Below are positions 27,101 to 34,772 of a stretch of 64,000 nucleotides of DNA, in pieces. The first letter of the stretch is position 1, and each line of letters begins with the position of its first letter. Location: positions 310,001 through 374,000 of the forward strand of contig DASUEU010000037.1 of assembly GCA_036274895.1 (NCBI GenBank). Direction: 5' to 3'. The notes below the pieces were generated by a model. The model saw only the letters and a list, made by a program, of their open reading frames with translations. It had not been told where the DNA came from and made no database searches. The DNA is from CALMKX01 sp036274895 (lineage in GTDB: Bacteria > Acidobacteriota > Thermoanaerobaculia > Multivoradales > SZUA-115). The position numbers were made by a program, and so were the translations under genes.

Positions 27101-28519
27101 TTCGTCAACCGCCAGGCGGAGCTTGCCCGCCTCGACCGCTTCGCCGCCTCGGCCGAGGGCGGTCTGGCCGTGGTCTACGGCCGCCGGCGGGTGGGCAAGA
27201 CGCGCTTGCTGCTCGAGTGGGCCGGCCGTCATGACGGGCTCTACTCGGTGGCCGACCAGTCCCTGCCGGAGCTCCAGCGCCGCTACCTCGCCGAGACCGT
27301 GGCGCAGCGCCTGCCCGGCTTCGCCGAGGTCGAGTACCGCGACTGGCGAACGCTGTTCACCCGGCTGGCGCGCGAGGCCCACCTCGCCGGCTGGCGCGGG
27401 CCCCTGATCCTCGACGAGCTGCCCTACCTGGCGCTGGCCTCTCCCGAGCTGCCCAGCGTGCTACAGCGCTTCCTCGACCACGACGCCCGCGAGGCCGGCT
27501 TCCGGCTCGCCATCGCGGGCTCCAGCCAGCGCATGATGCAGGGCTTCGTGCTCGGTCGCGAAGCGCCATTGTTCGGCCGGGCCGGGGAGATCCTGGACCT
27601 CCAGCCCCTGGCGCCGCGCTTCCTGATCGATGCCTTCCCGATCGCGGGAGGGGGTAAGTGGATCCAGCTCCACACAGCCTGGGGCGGCATCCCTCGCTAC
27701 TGGGAGCTGGCGCGGGAGGTGCCCGGCTCGGTGGCCGACCAGATCGCCCATCTGGTGCTCGACCCTCTCGGCCCCCTCCATCTCGAGCCCGACCTTCTGC
27801 TCCTGGAGGAGATTCCCCCTGCGCTCGAAGCCCGGCCCCTGCTCGACGCCATCGGTTCGGGGGCCCACCGGGTCTCGGAGATCGCCGGCCGCCTGGGCCG
27901 CCCGGCCACCTCGATGGCCCGGCCTCTCGAACGGCTGATGGGCCTCGGCCTGGTGCGCCGGGAGATTCCGTTCGGCGAGAGCGAGAAGGGCAGCAAGCGG
28001 GCCCTCTACAAGATCGACGATCCGTTTTTCCGGCTGTGGTTCCGCGTGGTGGCTCCCCATCGCGGCCAGCTCGCGAGCGGCTCTCCCGCCGCCCGTCGTC
28101 AACTGCTCGATCGCTATTGGGATGGTCTGGTCGCCCAGGGCTGGGAGGAGCTGTGCCGCCGCCTGGTTCCCGCGGCCGGCGAAGGAACGACCCTCGGAAA
28201 CCTGGGACCCTGGGGCCCGACCGCTCGCTGGTGGCACGGCAACCAGCCGGAGTGGGACGCCGTGAGCGCCAGCCTGGACGGCCGAAGGGTGCTGCTCGGT
28301 GAGGTCAAGTGGAGCGCCGAGGCGATGCCGCCCAAGGCCCTCGAGAAGGCCCTGGGAGTGCTCCAAGCGCGGCCCGCCCCGCCCTTGCCCGCCGAGCTGG
28401 CGAAAGCGGAGCCGGTGCGAGTGCTCTTCGTGCCGGAGGTGGCACGGGCGGCCGAGAAGGCCGTGACTGGGCGCGACGCTCTGCTGGTGGTGACGGCGGG
28501 GGAGTTGATGGGCGGTTGA
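27095..28519 (+). CDS. ATPase with C-terminal DUF234-type nuclease-like domain
   Basis: 474-residue protein of the archaeal-type ATP-binding group. Walker A is GRRRVGKTRLL near residue 29 and Walker B LILDELPYL near 105. A winged-helix segment (RVSEIAGRLGRPATSMARPLERLMGLGLVRR) is near 260-290. The C-terminal DUF234 region has PEWDAV and LLGEVKWS near 385-405, matching the D and E-x-K of PD-(D/E)XK nucleases. The ATG at 27095 was chosen over one ten codons upstream because it fits a leaderless start. Genes of this type are widespread orphans; a role as a conflict or toxin-like element is inference. Confidence 0.82.
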   Translation: MLFVNRQAELARLDRFAASAEGGLAVVYGRRRVGKTRLLLEWAGRHDGLYSVADQSLPELQRRYLAETVAQRLPGFAEVEYRDWRTLFTRLAREAHLAGWRGPLILDELPYLALASPELPSVLQRFLDHDAREAGFRLAIAGSSQRMMQGFVLGREAPLFGRAGEILDLQPLAPRFLIDAFPIAGGGKWIQLHTAWGGIPRYWELAREVPGSVADQIAHLVLDPLGPLHLEPDLLLLEEIPPALEARPLLDAIGSGAHRVSEIAGRLGRPATSMARPLERLMGLGLVRREIPFGESEKGSKRALYKIDDPFFRLWFRVVAPHRGQLASGSPAARRQLLDRYWDGLVAQGWEELCRRLVPAAGEGTTLGNLGPWGPTARWWHGNQPEWDAVSASLDGRRVLLGEVKWSAEAMPPKALEKALGVLQARPAPPLPAELAKAEPVRVLFVPEVARAAEKAVTGRDALLVVTAGELMGG

Positions 28520-28647
28520 TGGGGATCTGCCCGCGGACGCGCTCAGCGCTCGCTTGGCACGTGCCCGAATGCACGACGGATGAAGTCGCGGGCGGCGACG
28601 TGTTGCTCCAGCTGCTCGCGCGTCATGACGCTCGGTAGCACACGGCC

Positions 28648-29304
28648 TCAGCCCCCGCCCCGCCGGGCCAGCTGTTCTCGAATCCAGCCGTCGTGGAAGC
28701 CCTCGATGCGGTTGCCGTCGATGTCGATCAACGGCACGCCACCCTGCCCGCCCTTGGCCCGGTACTCGGCGTTGGCCCTCGGGTCCTTCTCGATGTCTTT
28801 CTCGACGTAGGGCGCACCGAGTTGAGCCAGCAGGCGGAGGGTCTTCTTGCAGTAGCCGCACCACGAAGTGGTGTAGACGACCACCGGCGGCCCGGGAATG
28901 CGCCGGGTTGCTTTCGGGGCGGCGCGCTGAGCCCCGGCGGTTCCCGGCGCGGGGCTCGGCGGGGGCGGGGCGACCTCCGGCTCGCGGTGGGAGACGTCGG
29001 CGTCGGTGAGCACCAGCACCGACTTCTTGGCCGGCTCGGCGCTGGGGGGAGGTGGCGGGGGCGGTGGCTGGTTGGCGAGGCGGCTGGCTTCGAGGTCGAC
29101 CTCGCTCGCCCGTAGCATGGCGAGGGTGCCGTTGGCGTGGGTGAACTTGACCACCTTGCCCTCGACTTTCCAGGGCCCCTGCGTCTCGATGCGCTCGCCG
29201 TTGCCGAGCACGAGCCAGTCGGCCCGAGCGGGAAGGCCGATCAGGAGGACGAGCGCGAAGAGGAAGCCGGTCGAGGCGGGAAAGAGCCGACGGGCGAGCA
29301 CCAT
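28648..29304 (-). CDS. Exported glutaredoxin-like protein
   Basis: 218-residue protein. It has a signal peptide (LFALVLLIGLPARA), a short N-terminal domain beginning ADWLVLGNGERIETQG, a proline-rich linker (eight consecutive prolines) and a C-terminal glutaredoxin fold. The active site is SWCGYCKK near residue 149, followed by GVPLIDIDGNRIEGF, the cis-Pro and glutathione-binding side. It would reduce or isomerise thiols outside the cytoplasm. Transcribed divergently from the Uma2 gene. The ATG was chosen because longer frames run through non-coding sequence. Confidence 0.85.
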   Translation of the reverse strand: MVLARRLFPASTGFLFALVLLIGLPARADWLVLGNGERIETQGPWKVEGKVVKFTHANGTLAMLRASEVDLEASRLANQPPPPPPPPSAEPAKKSVLVLTDADVSHREPEVAPPPPSPAPGTAGAQRAAPKATRRIPGPPVVVYTTSWCGYCKKTLRLLAQLGAPYVEKDIEKDPRANAEYRAKGGQGGVPLIDIDGNRIEGFHDGWIREQLARRGGG

Positions 29305-29339
29305 GGAGCCTCCCGGGTTGGGCTTTCGAAGATGCCGCC

Positions 29340-29360
29340 ATTGTAGAGCGGGTCTACAAT
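29340..29360. promoter_or_regulatory. Palindromic operator/promoter of the Uma2 gene
   Basis: ATTGTAGA and TCTACAAT are perfect 8-base arms around GCGGG. The right arm contains TACAAT (29355-29360), a good -10, and the Uma2 ATG follows seven bases later with no Shine-Dalgarno. This matches the leaderless, palindrome-covered promoters seen elsewhere in the window. No regulator gene is adjacent. Confidence 0.7.
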
Positions 29361-29367
29361 AGCCGCC

Positions 29368-29946
29368 ATGGCCGAACCTGCTGTGCAGCACCGCGTGACC
29401 CCCGAGGAGTACCTGGCCTTCGAGCGCGCCGCCCCCGAGAGGCACGAGCTGATCGATGGTGAGGTCGTGGCGATGTCGGGGGGGACTCGCCGACACGCGC
29501 TCATCGCCGGCAAGCTCATCCGGGTGCTGGGCAACGCCCTGCTCGGTCGCCCCTGCGACGTATTTGGCTCTGACCTGCGCGTCCGGATTCCCGCTTCCGA
29601 TCTCTACACCTACCCCGACGTCTCCGTCGTCTGCGGAGAGAGTCGCCTCGAGGACGAGCAGGACGACACCCTCGAAAATCCTCTCGTGATCTTCGAGGTG
29701 CTCTCGGACTCGACCGAGAGCTACGACCGCGGCGAGAAGTTCGCCCGCTACCGTACGCTGCCTTCCCTGGCCGAGTACGTGCTGGTCTCCCAGAAGCGCC
29801 CGTTGGTCGAGCACTTCCAGCGCCAGGGGGACGGTTCCTGGCTGCTGCGGACCTTCGAGGCCGGGGAGAGCATGCCCCTGCCGGCCCTCGGCTGCGAGCT
29901 CGCCGTGGACGAGATCTACCTCAAGGTCTTCGACGAGCCCGGCTGA
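29368..29946 (+). CDS. Uma2 family (DUF820) endonuclease-like protein
   Basis: 192-residue Uma2/DUF820 protein of the restriction-endonuclease-like fold. Family landmarks are visible: TPEEYLAFERAAPERHELIDGEV at the N-terminus, VFGSDLRVRI near 64, YPDVSVVCG near 79 with the conserved PDV, and PLVIFEVLSDSTESYDRGEKFARY near 105-128 carrying the E-V...D and K of the putative catalytic set. These genes are numerous in cyanobacteria and some soil bacteria, and their biological role is not settled. Length is typical. Confidence 0.9.
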   Translation: MAEPAVQHRVTPEEYLAFERAAPERHELIDGEVVAMSGGTRRHALIAGKLIRVLGNALLGRPCDVFGSDLRVRIPASDLYTYPDVSVVCGESRLEDEQDDTLENPLVIFEVLSDSTESYDRGEKFARYRTLPSLAEYVLVSQKRPLVEHFQRQGDGSWLLRTFEAGESMPLPALGCELAVDEIYLKVFDEPG

Positions 29947-29975
29947 CTTCGAGACCGATTTCGACCTCCTGGTCC

Positions 29976-30049
29976 GTCATCCCCGCGCAAGCGGGGATCC
30001 ATCTTCGGCTCGTCCCCCCACCCTGGATTCCCGCTTTCGCGGGAATGAC
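29976..30049. repeat. REPIN-like pair of inverted REP sequences
   Basis: The left unit (29976-30001) starts GTCATCCCCGC and folds on itself around GCAA. The right unit (30024-30049) starts TGGATTCCCGCTTTCGCGGG and is the reverse complement of the left with three or four changes. Each has a strong hairpin, and the two are inverted relative to each other. A third copy is in the amylase gene at 44563. This GTCAT-CCCCGC type of repeat is dispersed in many bacterial genomes. Confidence 0.85.
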
Positions 30050-30148
30050 CATGGGGATGTGGGGGCCAGTACGGAGGGCCGAAGACTGCGTGAACGACTT
30101 CGAAGCTAACCTCTGCTCTCGCGCCGGGTTTGTTACCCAGGAGAGGAC

Positions 30149-30730
30149 GTGGTGGAAGCCCTGGGGGAACTGAAGGTCTTGCCCTTCGAGGTGGAGGAGG
30201 CTCGGCTCGTCGAGAGGCTGCGCGCGGGCGACCGCCGGGCCTTCGAGGATCTCTATCGCCGACACCTGCGCAGCGTCTACGGCCTGGCCTGCCGGCTCGC
30301 CGGTGACCGTGCGGAGGCCGAGGAGCTGACCCAAGAGGTCTTCGTGCGCGCCTGGGAGAGCCGCGAGCGCTTCAAGAGCCCCGAGCACCTGGGGCACTGG
30401 TTGCGGCGAGTGAGCATCAACACCTGGCTCAATCGGGTCCGCCGGCGGCGCCCCGAGACCTTGCTCCCCGAAGCGGAGGAGCTGGCGGAGGGTCGGAGCG
30501 CCGACGGTGCGGCCTTCGCCGCCGCCGACTCGGCGGGCGGCTCGGTGGCCCGCATCGACCTCGAGCGAGCCCTGGCCCTCTTGCCCCCGCGGCTGCGCGC
30601 CGTCGTCCTGCTGTTTGATCTCTATGGCCAGAGCCACGAGGAGATCGCCCACCTGCTCGAGATGACGCCCGGCAGCTCGAAGGTCCAACTGCACCGGGCC
30701 CGCCGGCGACTGAAGGAGGTCCTGAGATGA
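30149..30730 (+). CDS. ECF RNA polymerase sigma factor (RpoE-like)
   Basis: 193-residue ECF sigma factor. Region 2 (FEDLYRRHLRSVYGLACRLAGDRAEAEELTQEVFVRAWE) is at about residues 31-70. Region 4 (LALLPPRLRAVVLLFDLYGQSHEEIAHLLEMTPGSSKVQLHRARRRL) is near 140-190. The GTG start is preceded by GAGAGG. It overlaps the next gene by ATGA and probably drives a four-gene operon including a membrane anti-sigma candidate, a DUF4097 protein and a HEAT-repeat lipoprotein. Confidence 0.93.
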   Translation: MVEALGELKVLPFEVEEARLVERLRAGDRRAFEDLYRRHLRSVYGLACRLAGDRAEAEELTQEVFVRAWESRERFKSPEHLGHWLRRVSINTWLNRVRRRRPETLLPEAEELAEGRSADGAAFAAADSAGGSVARIDLERALALLPPRLRAVVLLFDLYGQSHEEIAHLLEMTPGSSKVQLHRARRRLKEVLR

Positions 30731-31422
30731 GCGACCCGCGAGACCGAGACCAGGACGATGGCCGCCGCGGCCAAGAGCTGCTGACCACCTGGCTGCGGGG
30801 TGAGCTCGATGAGGACGGCTGGCCCGAGCTGCTCGCGGCAGCCCGTGAGGACCCTGAGCTGGAGCAGGAGCTGGCCGGCTACCAGCGTGTGTTGGCGGGG
30901 CTCGAGGCCCTGCCGGCGGCGCTCGAGCCGCAGCGGGACCTCTGGCCGGAGATCGAGGCCCGCCTGGAAAGCCGCGTGGGGCACGGCGCCGGCTCGCGCG
31001 CCCTCGGCCGCTGGCCGCTGGCCCTGGCGGCGAGCGTCCTGCTGGCGGTCGGCCTGTTCGCCCTCCTGCGCCCCGGAGACCCCGGACGCCCCGGGGAGGA
31101 GACCGGGCCGCTCACGAGCACCCCCGTCGCAGCCACCCCGGCTTCGAACGTGCCGTCGGCCTACCTCGAGACCGACGCGGCCTTGACCGCCATCCTGCTC
31201 GAGCTGCGCGAGCGCCTGGAAGCGCGGCCGGATGCGCTGCCGGTCGAGACCCGCCGCAAGGTCTTCGACAACCTCGCCACCATCGAGCGCGCGATCACCG
31301 AGATCGAGACTGCCCTCGGCCAGGAGCCGGGCAACGCCGAGCTGGCGCGGACCTACGTCCGCTATCGGCTGCGTCAGATCGATCTGCTGCGCCAGGCTAA
31401 CCGTGCGCTGGCTCGGTTGTAG
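30727..31422 (+). CDS. Membrane anti-sigma factor candidate
   Basis: 231-residue single-pass protein. The cytoplasmic N-terminal part (about 1-95) resembles the acidic, Leu-rich sigma-binding region of anti-sigma factors but lacks the H-x3-C-x2-C zinc motif. One membrane helix follows at about 98-115 (LALAASVLLAVGLFALL), then a Pro/Thr linker and a helical extracytoplasmic domain of about 90 residues (TDAALTAILLELRERLEARPDALPVETRRKVFDNL). It overlaps the sigma gene by four bases. The role is inferred mainly from position and topology. Confidence 0.75.
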   Translation: MSDPRDRDQDDGRRGQELLTTWLRGELDEDGWPELLAAAREDPELEQELAGYQRVLAGLEALPAALEPQRDLWPEIEARLESRVGHGAGSRALGRWPLALAASVLLAVGLFALLRPGDPGRPGEETGPLTSTPVAATPASNVPSAYLETDAALTAILLELRERLEARPDALPVETRRKVFDNLATIERAITEIETALGQEPGNAELARTYVRYRLRQIDLLRQANRALARL

Positions 31423-31441
31423 TTATCGGTGGGAGGACGAC

Positions 31442-32356
31442 ATGAGACGCCGTATCCTGTTGACGATCTTCAGTTTCTGTACGTTGGCTCTGGGCCTGGC
31501 CCGCACCGCCGAAGGCCAGGTCGAGCTCGACCGCCGGCGTCCGGCCCAGGCCCGGGGGGCGGTGATGATCCACAACGCCTTCGGCTCGGTCACCGTCCGC
31601 GCCTGGGACAAGAACGAGGTGCAGGTGCGGGGCACCCTCGCCGCCGGCGCGGAGGGCTTCGACCTCGACGGTGACAAGGAAGGCATCTCGCTCCACGTCG
31701 GGGTCCCGGACGCCTGGGACCATGCCCCCGCCGAGGACGCCGCCTTCCGCTCCACGCTCGAGATCTCCGCCCCGGTGGGCTCCCGCATCTCCGTGGAGAC
31801 GGTCAACGCCACGGTCCAGGTGGAAGGGTTCACCGGCGACGTCGAAGTGGAGACGGTCAACGGCTCGGTCAAGGTGGTCGGCCCCGCGGCACGGGTCCGG
31901 GTCGAGAGCATGACCGGCAACGTCGAGGTGCGAGCGACCGCCGCGGCCCTGGAGATCCGCACCATCAGCGGTGCCGTGGTCGCCCAGGGAGCCGCCAAGG
32001 AGGTGCGGGTGGAGACGGCGAGCGGCAAGGTGGATCTCTCCGGAAACGCAGTCAGCGCGCTCGAGATCGAGAGCACCACCGGCCCGGTCAGCTACCGCGG
32101 CTCGCTGGCCAAGACCGGGGCCGTGCGGATCCAGACCTTCTCGAGCCCGATCGCCCTCGCCCTGCCCAAGACCACCCGGGCGTCGTTTCACCTCCAGACC
32201 TTCGGCGGCAAGATCCAGAGCGCCTTCTGCACCGGCACTCCGGTGACCCGCGAGCGCTTCGAGCCCTTCAAGCGGCTGCACTGCGCGACCGGCCCCGAGG
32301 AGCTGGAGATCGAGCTCGAGACCCACGACGCCGACATCACCCTCACCGCCGAATAG
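31442..32356 (+). CDS. Exported DUF4097 beta-solenoid protein
   Basis: 304-residue exported protein with a signal peptide (ILLTIFSFCTLALGLARTAEG). The body is built of short repeating beta strands typical of DUF4097 adhesin-like solenoids: GSVTVRAWDKNEVQVRG, SVETVNATVQVEGFTGDVEVETVNGS, and similar to about residue 285. GGAGG precedes the ATG. In related bacteria such genes often sit behind ECF sigma factors. It probably acts in the periplasm or at the surface; the ligand is unknown. Confidence 0.82.
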   Translation: MRRRILLTIFSFCTLALGLARTAEGQVELDRRRPAQARGAVMIHNAFGSVTVRAWDKNEVQVRGTLAAGAEGFDLDGDKEGISLHVGVPDAWDHAPAEDAAFRSTLEISAPVGSRISVETVNATVQVEGFTGDVEVETVNGSVKVVGPAARVRVESMTGNVEVRATAAALEIRTISGAVVAQGAAKEVRVETASGKVDLSGNAVSALEIESTTGPVSYRGSLAKTGAVRIQTFSSPIALALPKTTRASFHLQTFGGKIQSAFCTGTPVTRERFEPFKRLHCATGPEELEIELETHDADITLTAE

Positions 32357-32382
32357 ACCGTTCGTTCGAAAGGAGCCCTGAG

Positions 32383-33864
32383 ATGAGATGCCGACAGCCG
32401 GTCGGGTTGGGAATGGTCCGTGCCTTCTTCGCCCTCGGAGCCCTGTGCCTGAACCTCTCCTGCGAGGCCAAGGCGGTGCCCGCGCCCTCCGTGGAGCCCC
32501 TGCTCGCCGGGCTCCGCGCCCCCGACGCCCCAGCCCGTGCCGCCGCGGCCTGTGCCCTGGCAGAGCTGGGCGAGCCCGCGCCGAGCGCCATCGCCGCGCT
32601 CGAAGCCCTGCTCGGGGACGACCGCCGCGTCGAGGGCCTACCCTGCGGCAACCACCTCGAATGGGGAGACGGCTCCGAGTGGATCCGCATCACCTCGCCC
32701 GCCCTCGAGGCCGCGCGGGCCCTGGGTGAGCTGGCGCCGCGCTCGGTCCCCACCCTGCTCGGCGTGCTGCGGGCAGGCTCAGCCGTCGAGCGCGGGTTCG
32801 CCGCCTACGCCCTGGGCACGAGCGGAGATCCGCGCGGCGGGGCGCCGCTCACCGCCGCCCTGAGCGACGCCGCGCCGGCAGTGCGACGCCATGCCGCCAC
32901 GGCGCTCGGGCGGCTCGAGGACCCGGCCGCCGGCGAGAGCCTCGTGCGGCTGCTCCAGGATCCCGACGCCGGCGTGCGCCGAGCCGCGATCGAGGCCCTG
33001 GGGGAGCTGGGCTACCGGCCGGCCGAGGCGGCCGTGGCGGCACGGCTGACCGACGCGGACGTCGAGGTCCGCGTGGCCGCGGCGGAGGCCCTCTCCGAGC
33101 TGGGCACCGCCGCCTCGATGGCCGCCCTCGAGAAGGCCGCCGAAGACAGCAACCGGAACGTGCGCCGGGAGGTACTCGACACCCTCGACGAGCTGGGCGG
33201 TGCCCAGGCCCTGGCGATGGCCGCGCGGTCCCTGGAGGACTCCGACGGCGGGGTGCGGCTCGAGGCCGTGGAGCTGCTGGGGCACCACGGTTCCGGCCGG
33301 GAAGCGGACCTTCTGGCCAAGTCCGTGACCGACCCCGAGTGGAAGGTGCGGGTGGCCGTGGTCGAGGCCCTGGGCGAGCTCGGAGACGCCCGCGGGCGCA
33401 GCCCCCTGCGCACAGCCCTGCGCGACCCCAGCTGGCACGTGCGGGCGGCCGCGGCGGAGGGCCTGGGGCAACTGGAGCACAACGAGGACCTGGACCCCCT
33501 GATCGAAGCCAGCCGCGATGTCCATCCCGAGGTCAAGAAGGCGGCCGTCGAGTCGCTGGGCAACCTCGGCGATCCGCGGGCCGTGGCGCCGATCTCTCAG
33601 GTGCTCGAGGACTCGGACTGGCGCCTGCGCGCCGTGGCCGCCGAGAGCCTCGGGCACCTCAGCTCGCCAGCGGCCGTAGCGGCGCTGACCGCGGCGCTGC
33701 GCGACGACAGCTGGCAAGTGCGCCTGGCGGCCGTCGAGTCGCTCTGCTCGCTCGAGGACCCCAAGGCCGCCGGCCCCCTCCAGGCCCTGGTGCGCGACCC
33801 GCGGGCGGAGGTGCGGGCCGCGGCGGCGGAGGCCATCGCGGACTTGAAGGACGAGGAGGAGTAG
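32383..33864 (+). CDS. HEAT-repeat lipoprotein
   Basis: 493-residue protein with a lipobox (LCLNLSC, Cys near 27) and then about a dozen HEAT/PBS-lyase-type helical repeats of about 31 residues. Repeat cores read like DPDAGVRRAAIEALGELG, DADVEVRVAAAEALSELG, DPEWKVRVAVVEALGELG, DPSWHVRAAAAEGLGQLE, DSDWRLRAVAAESLGHLS and DDSWQVRLAAVESLCSLE. Such scaffolds bind proteins; phycobilin lyase activity is not implied. AAGGAG supports the ATG. It is the last gene of the ECF sigma operon. Confidence 0.88.
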   Translation: MRCRQPVGLGMVRAFFALGALCLNLSCEAKAVPAPSVEPLLAGLRAPDAPARAAAACALAELGEPAPSAIAALEALLGDDRRVEGLPCGNHLEWGDGSEWIRITSPALEAARALGELAPRSVPTLLGVLRAGSAVERGFAAYALGTSGDPRGGAPLTAALSDAAPAVRRHAATALGRLEDPAAGESLVRLLQDPDAGVRRAAIEALGELGYRPAEAAVAARLTDADVEVRVAAAEALSELGTAASMAALEKAAEDSNRNVRREVLDTLDELGGAQALAMAARSLEDSDGGVRLEAVELLGHHGSGREADLLAKSVTDPEWKVRVAVVEALGELGDARGRSPLRTALRDPSWHVRAAAAEGLGQLEHNEDLDPLIEASRDVHPEVKKAAVESLGNLGDPRAVAPISQVLEDSDWRLRAVAAESLGHLSSPAAVAALTAALRDDSWQVRLAAVESLCSLEDPKAAGPLQALVRDPRAEVRAAAAEAIADLKDEEE

Positions 33865-34018
33865 GCCTAGCACTCCCGGCAGCCCGGTCGCCGAAGCTGT
33901 CCGCACGATCGGGGTGTCTCGCTGTGAAAGGTCTGGACCGGCTCGGTCGTACTGTAGTCGACTGGCCACCGCCACCGCTTCGAAGCCATGCGCGCTGCCC
34001 TTTGGGGGAGTCGAAGAG

Positions 34019-34720
34019 ATGCCGCCAACGAAACGAACTGCTCGAATCGCGGGACTGCTCTACCTGATCGTCGTGTTGGCGGGACCGTTCACCCTCCTCT
34101 ACGTGCCGGGAAAAGTGTTCGTGTCCGGGGACGCCACGGCGACGGCCAACAACATTCTGGCGCACGAGACGCTGTTCCGGGCCCACATCGTCGTCGGGCT
34201 GATTTCGGAGCTGGCGTTCGTCGCCGTGGTCTTCGTTCTGTACCGCCTGCTCAAAGGCGTGAATCTCACCCTCGCCACCGCCATGTTGATCCTGATTCTG
34301 ATCGATGTGCCGCTGGCTTTCTTGGGCTTGGCGAACGAAGTCGCCACCCTCACCTTCGTGCGCGGTGCCGATTTCCTCGCCGTCTTCGACCAGCCGCAGC
34401 GCGACGCCCTGGCTACATTGCTCCTCCACTTCGATCGGCAGGGAGCTCTCGTCTCTGAGATGTTCTGGGGCTTGTGGCTGCTTCCGCTCGGATTGCTGGT
34501 GTATCGATCCGGTTTTCTCCCGCGCTTTCTGGGCGTCTGGCTGTTCATCAACGGCCTGGCTTATGTGACGCTCAGCGCCACGGGACTGTTACTACCAGAA
34601 TCCTCCAAGATGCTCTTCACGATCGCCACTCCCGCGATGTTCGGTGAGATGGCGCTCATGCTGTGGCTGCTCATCGTGGGCGTGAGAGAGCCGGCCGCGG
34701 GCCAGGCCGCGCCCGGGTAG
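34019..34720 (+). CDS. DUF4386 integral membrane protein
   Basis: 233-residue protein with about six membrane helices, opening RTARIAGLLYLIVVLAGPFTLLYVPGKVFVSGDATATANNI, the usual DUF4386 beginning. HFDRQGALVSEMFWGLWLLPLGLLVYRSGFLPRFLG near 150-185 is the other family hallmark. A GGGGGAG lies before the ATG at 34019; a longer upstream extension is not hydrophobic and is unlikely. No function is established. It stands alone between the HEAT-repeat gene (154-base gap with nothing recognisable) and the oxidase gene. Confidence 0.88.
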   Translation: MPPTKRTARIAGLLYLIVVLAGPFTLLYVPGKVFVSGDATATANNILAHETLFRAHIVVGLISELAFVAVVFVLYRLLKGVNLTLATAMLILILIDVPLAFLGLANEVATLTFVRGADFLAVFDQPQRDALATLLLHFDRQGALVSEMFWGLWLLPLGLLVYRSGFLPRFLGVWLFINGLAYVTLSATGLLLPESSKMLFTIATPAMFGEMALMLWLLIVGVREPAAGQAAPG

Positions 34721-34772
34721 GGGCGGCTTCACCGAGCCTCTGCCAACCCGCCGCCTCCGCTAGACTCCGCGG

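Noticed and set aside
28543..28626. Tiny minus-strand frame starting MTREQLEQHVAARDF
   Set aside because: 27 codons with no Shine-Dalgarno or promoter. It might be a remnant of a longer gene but cannot be supported as one; the 28520-28647 gap shows nothing else.
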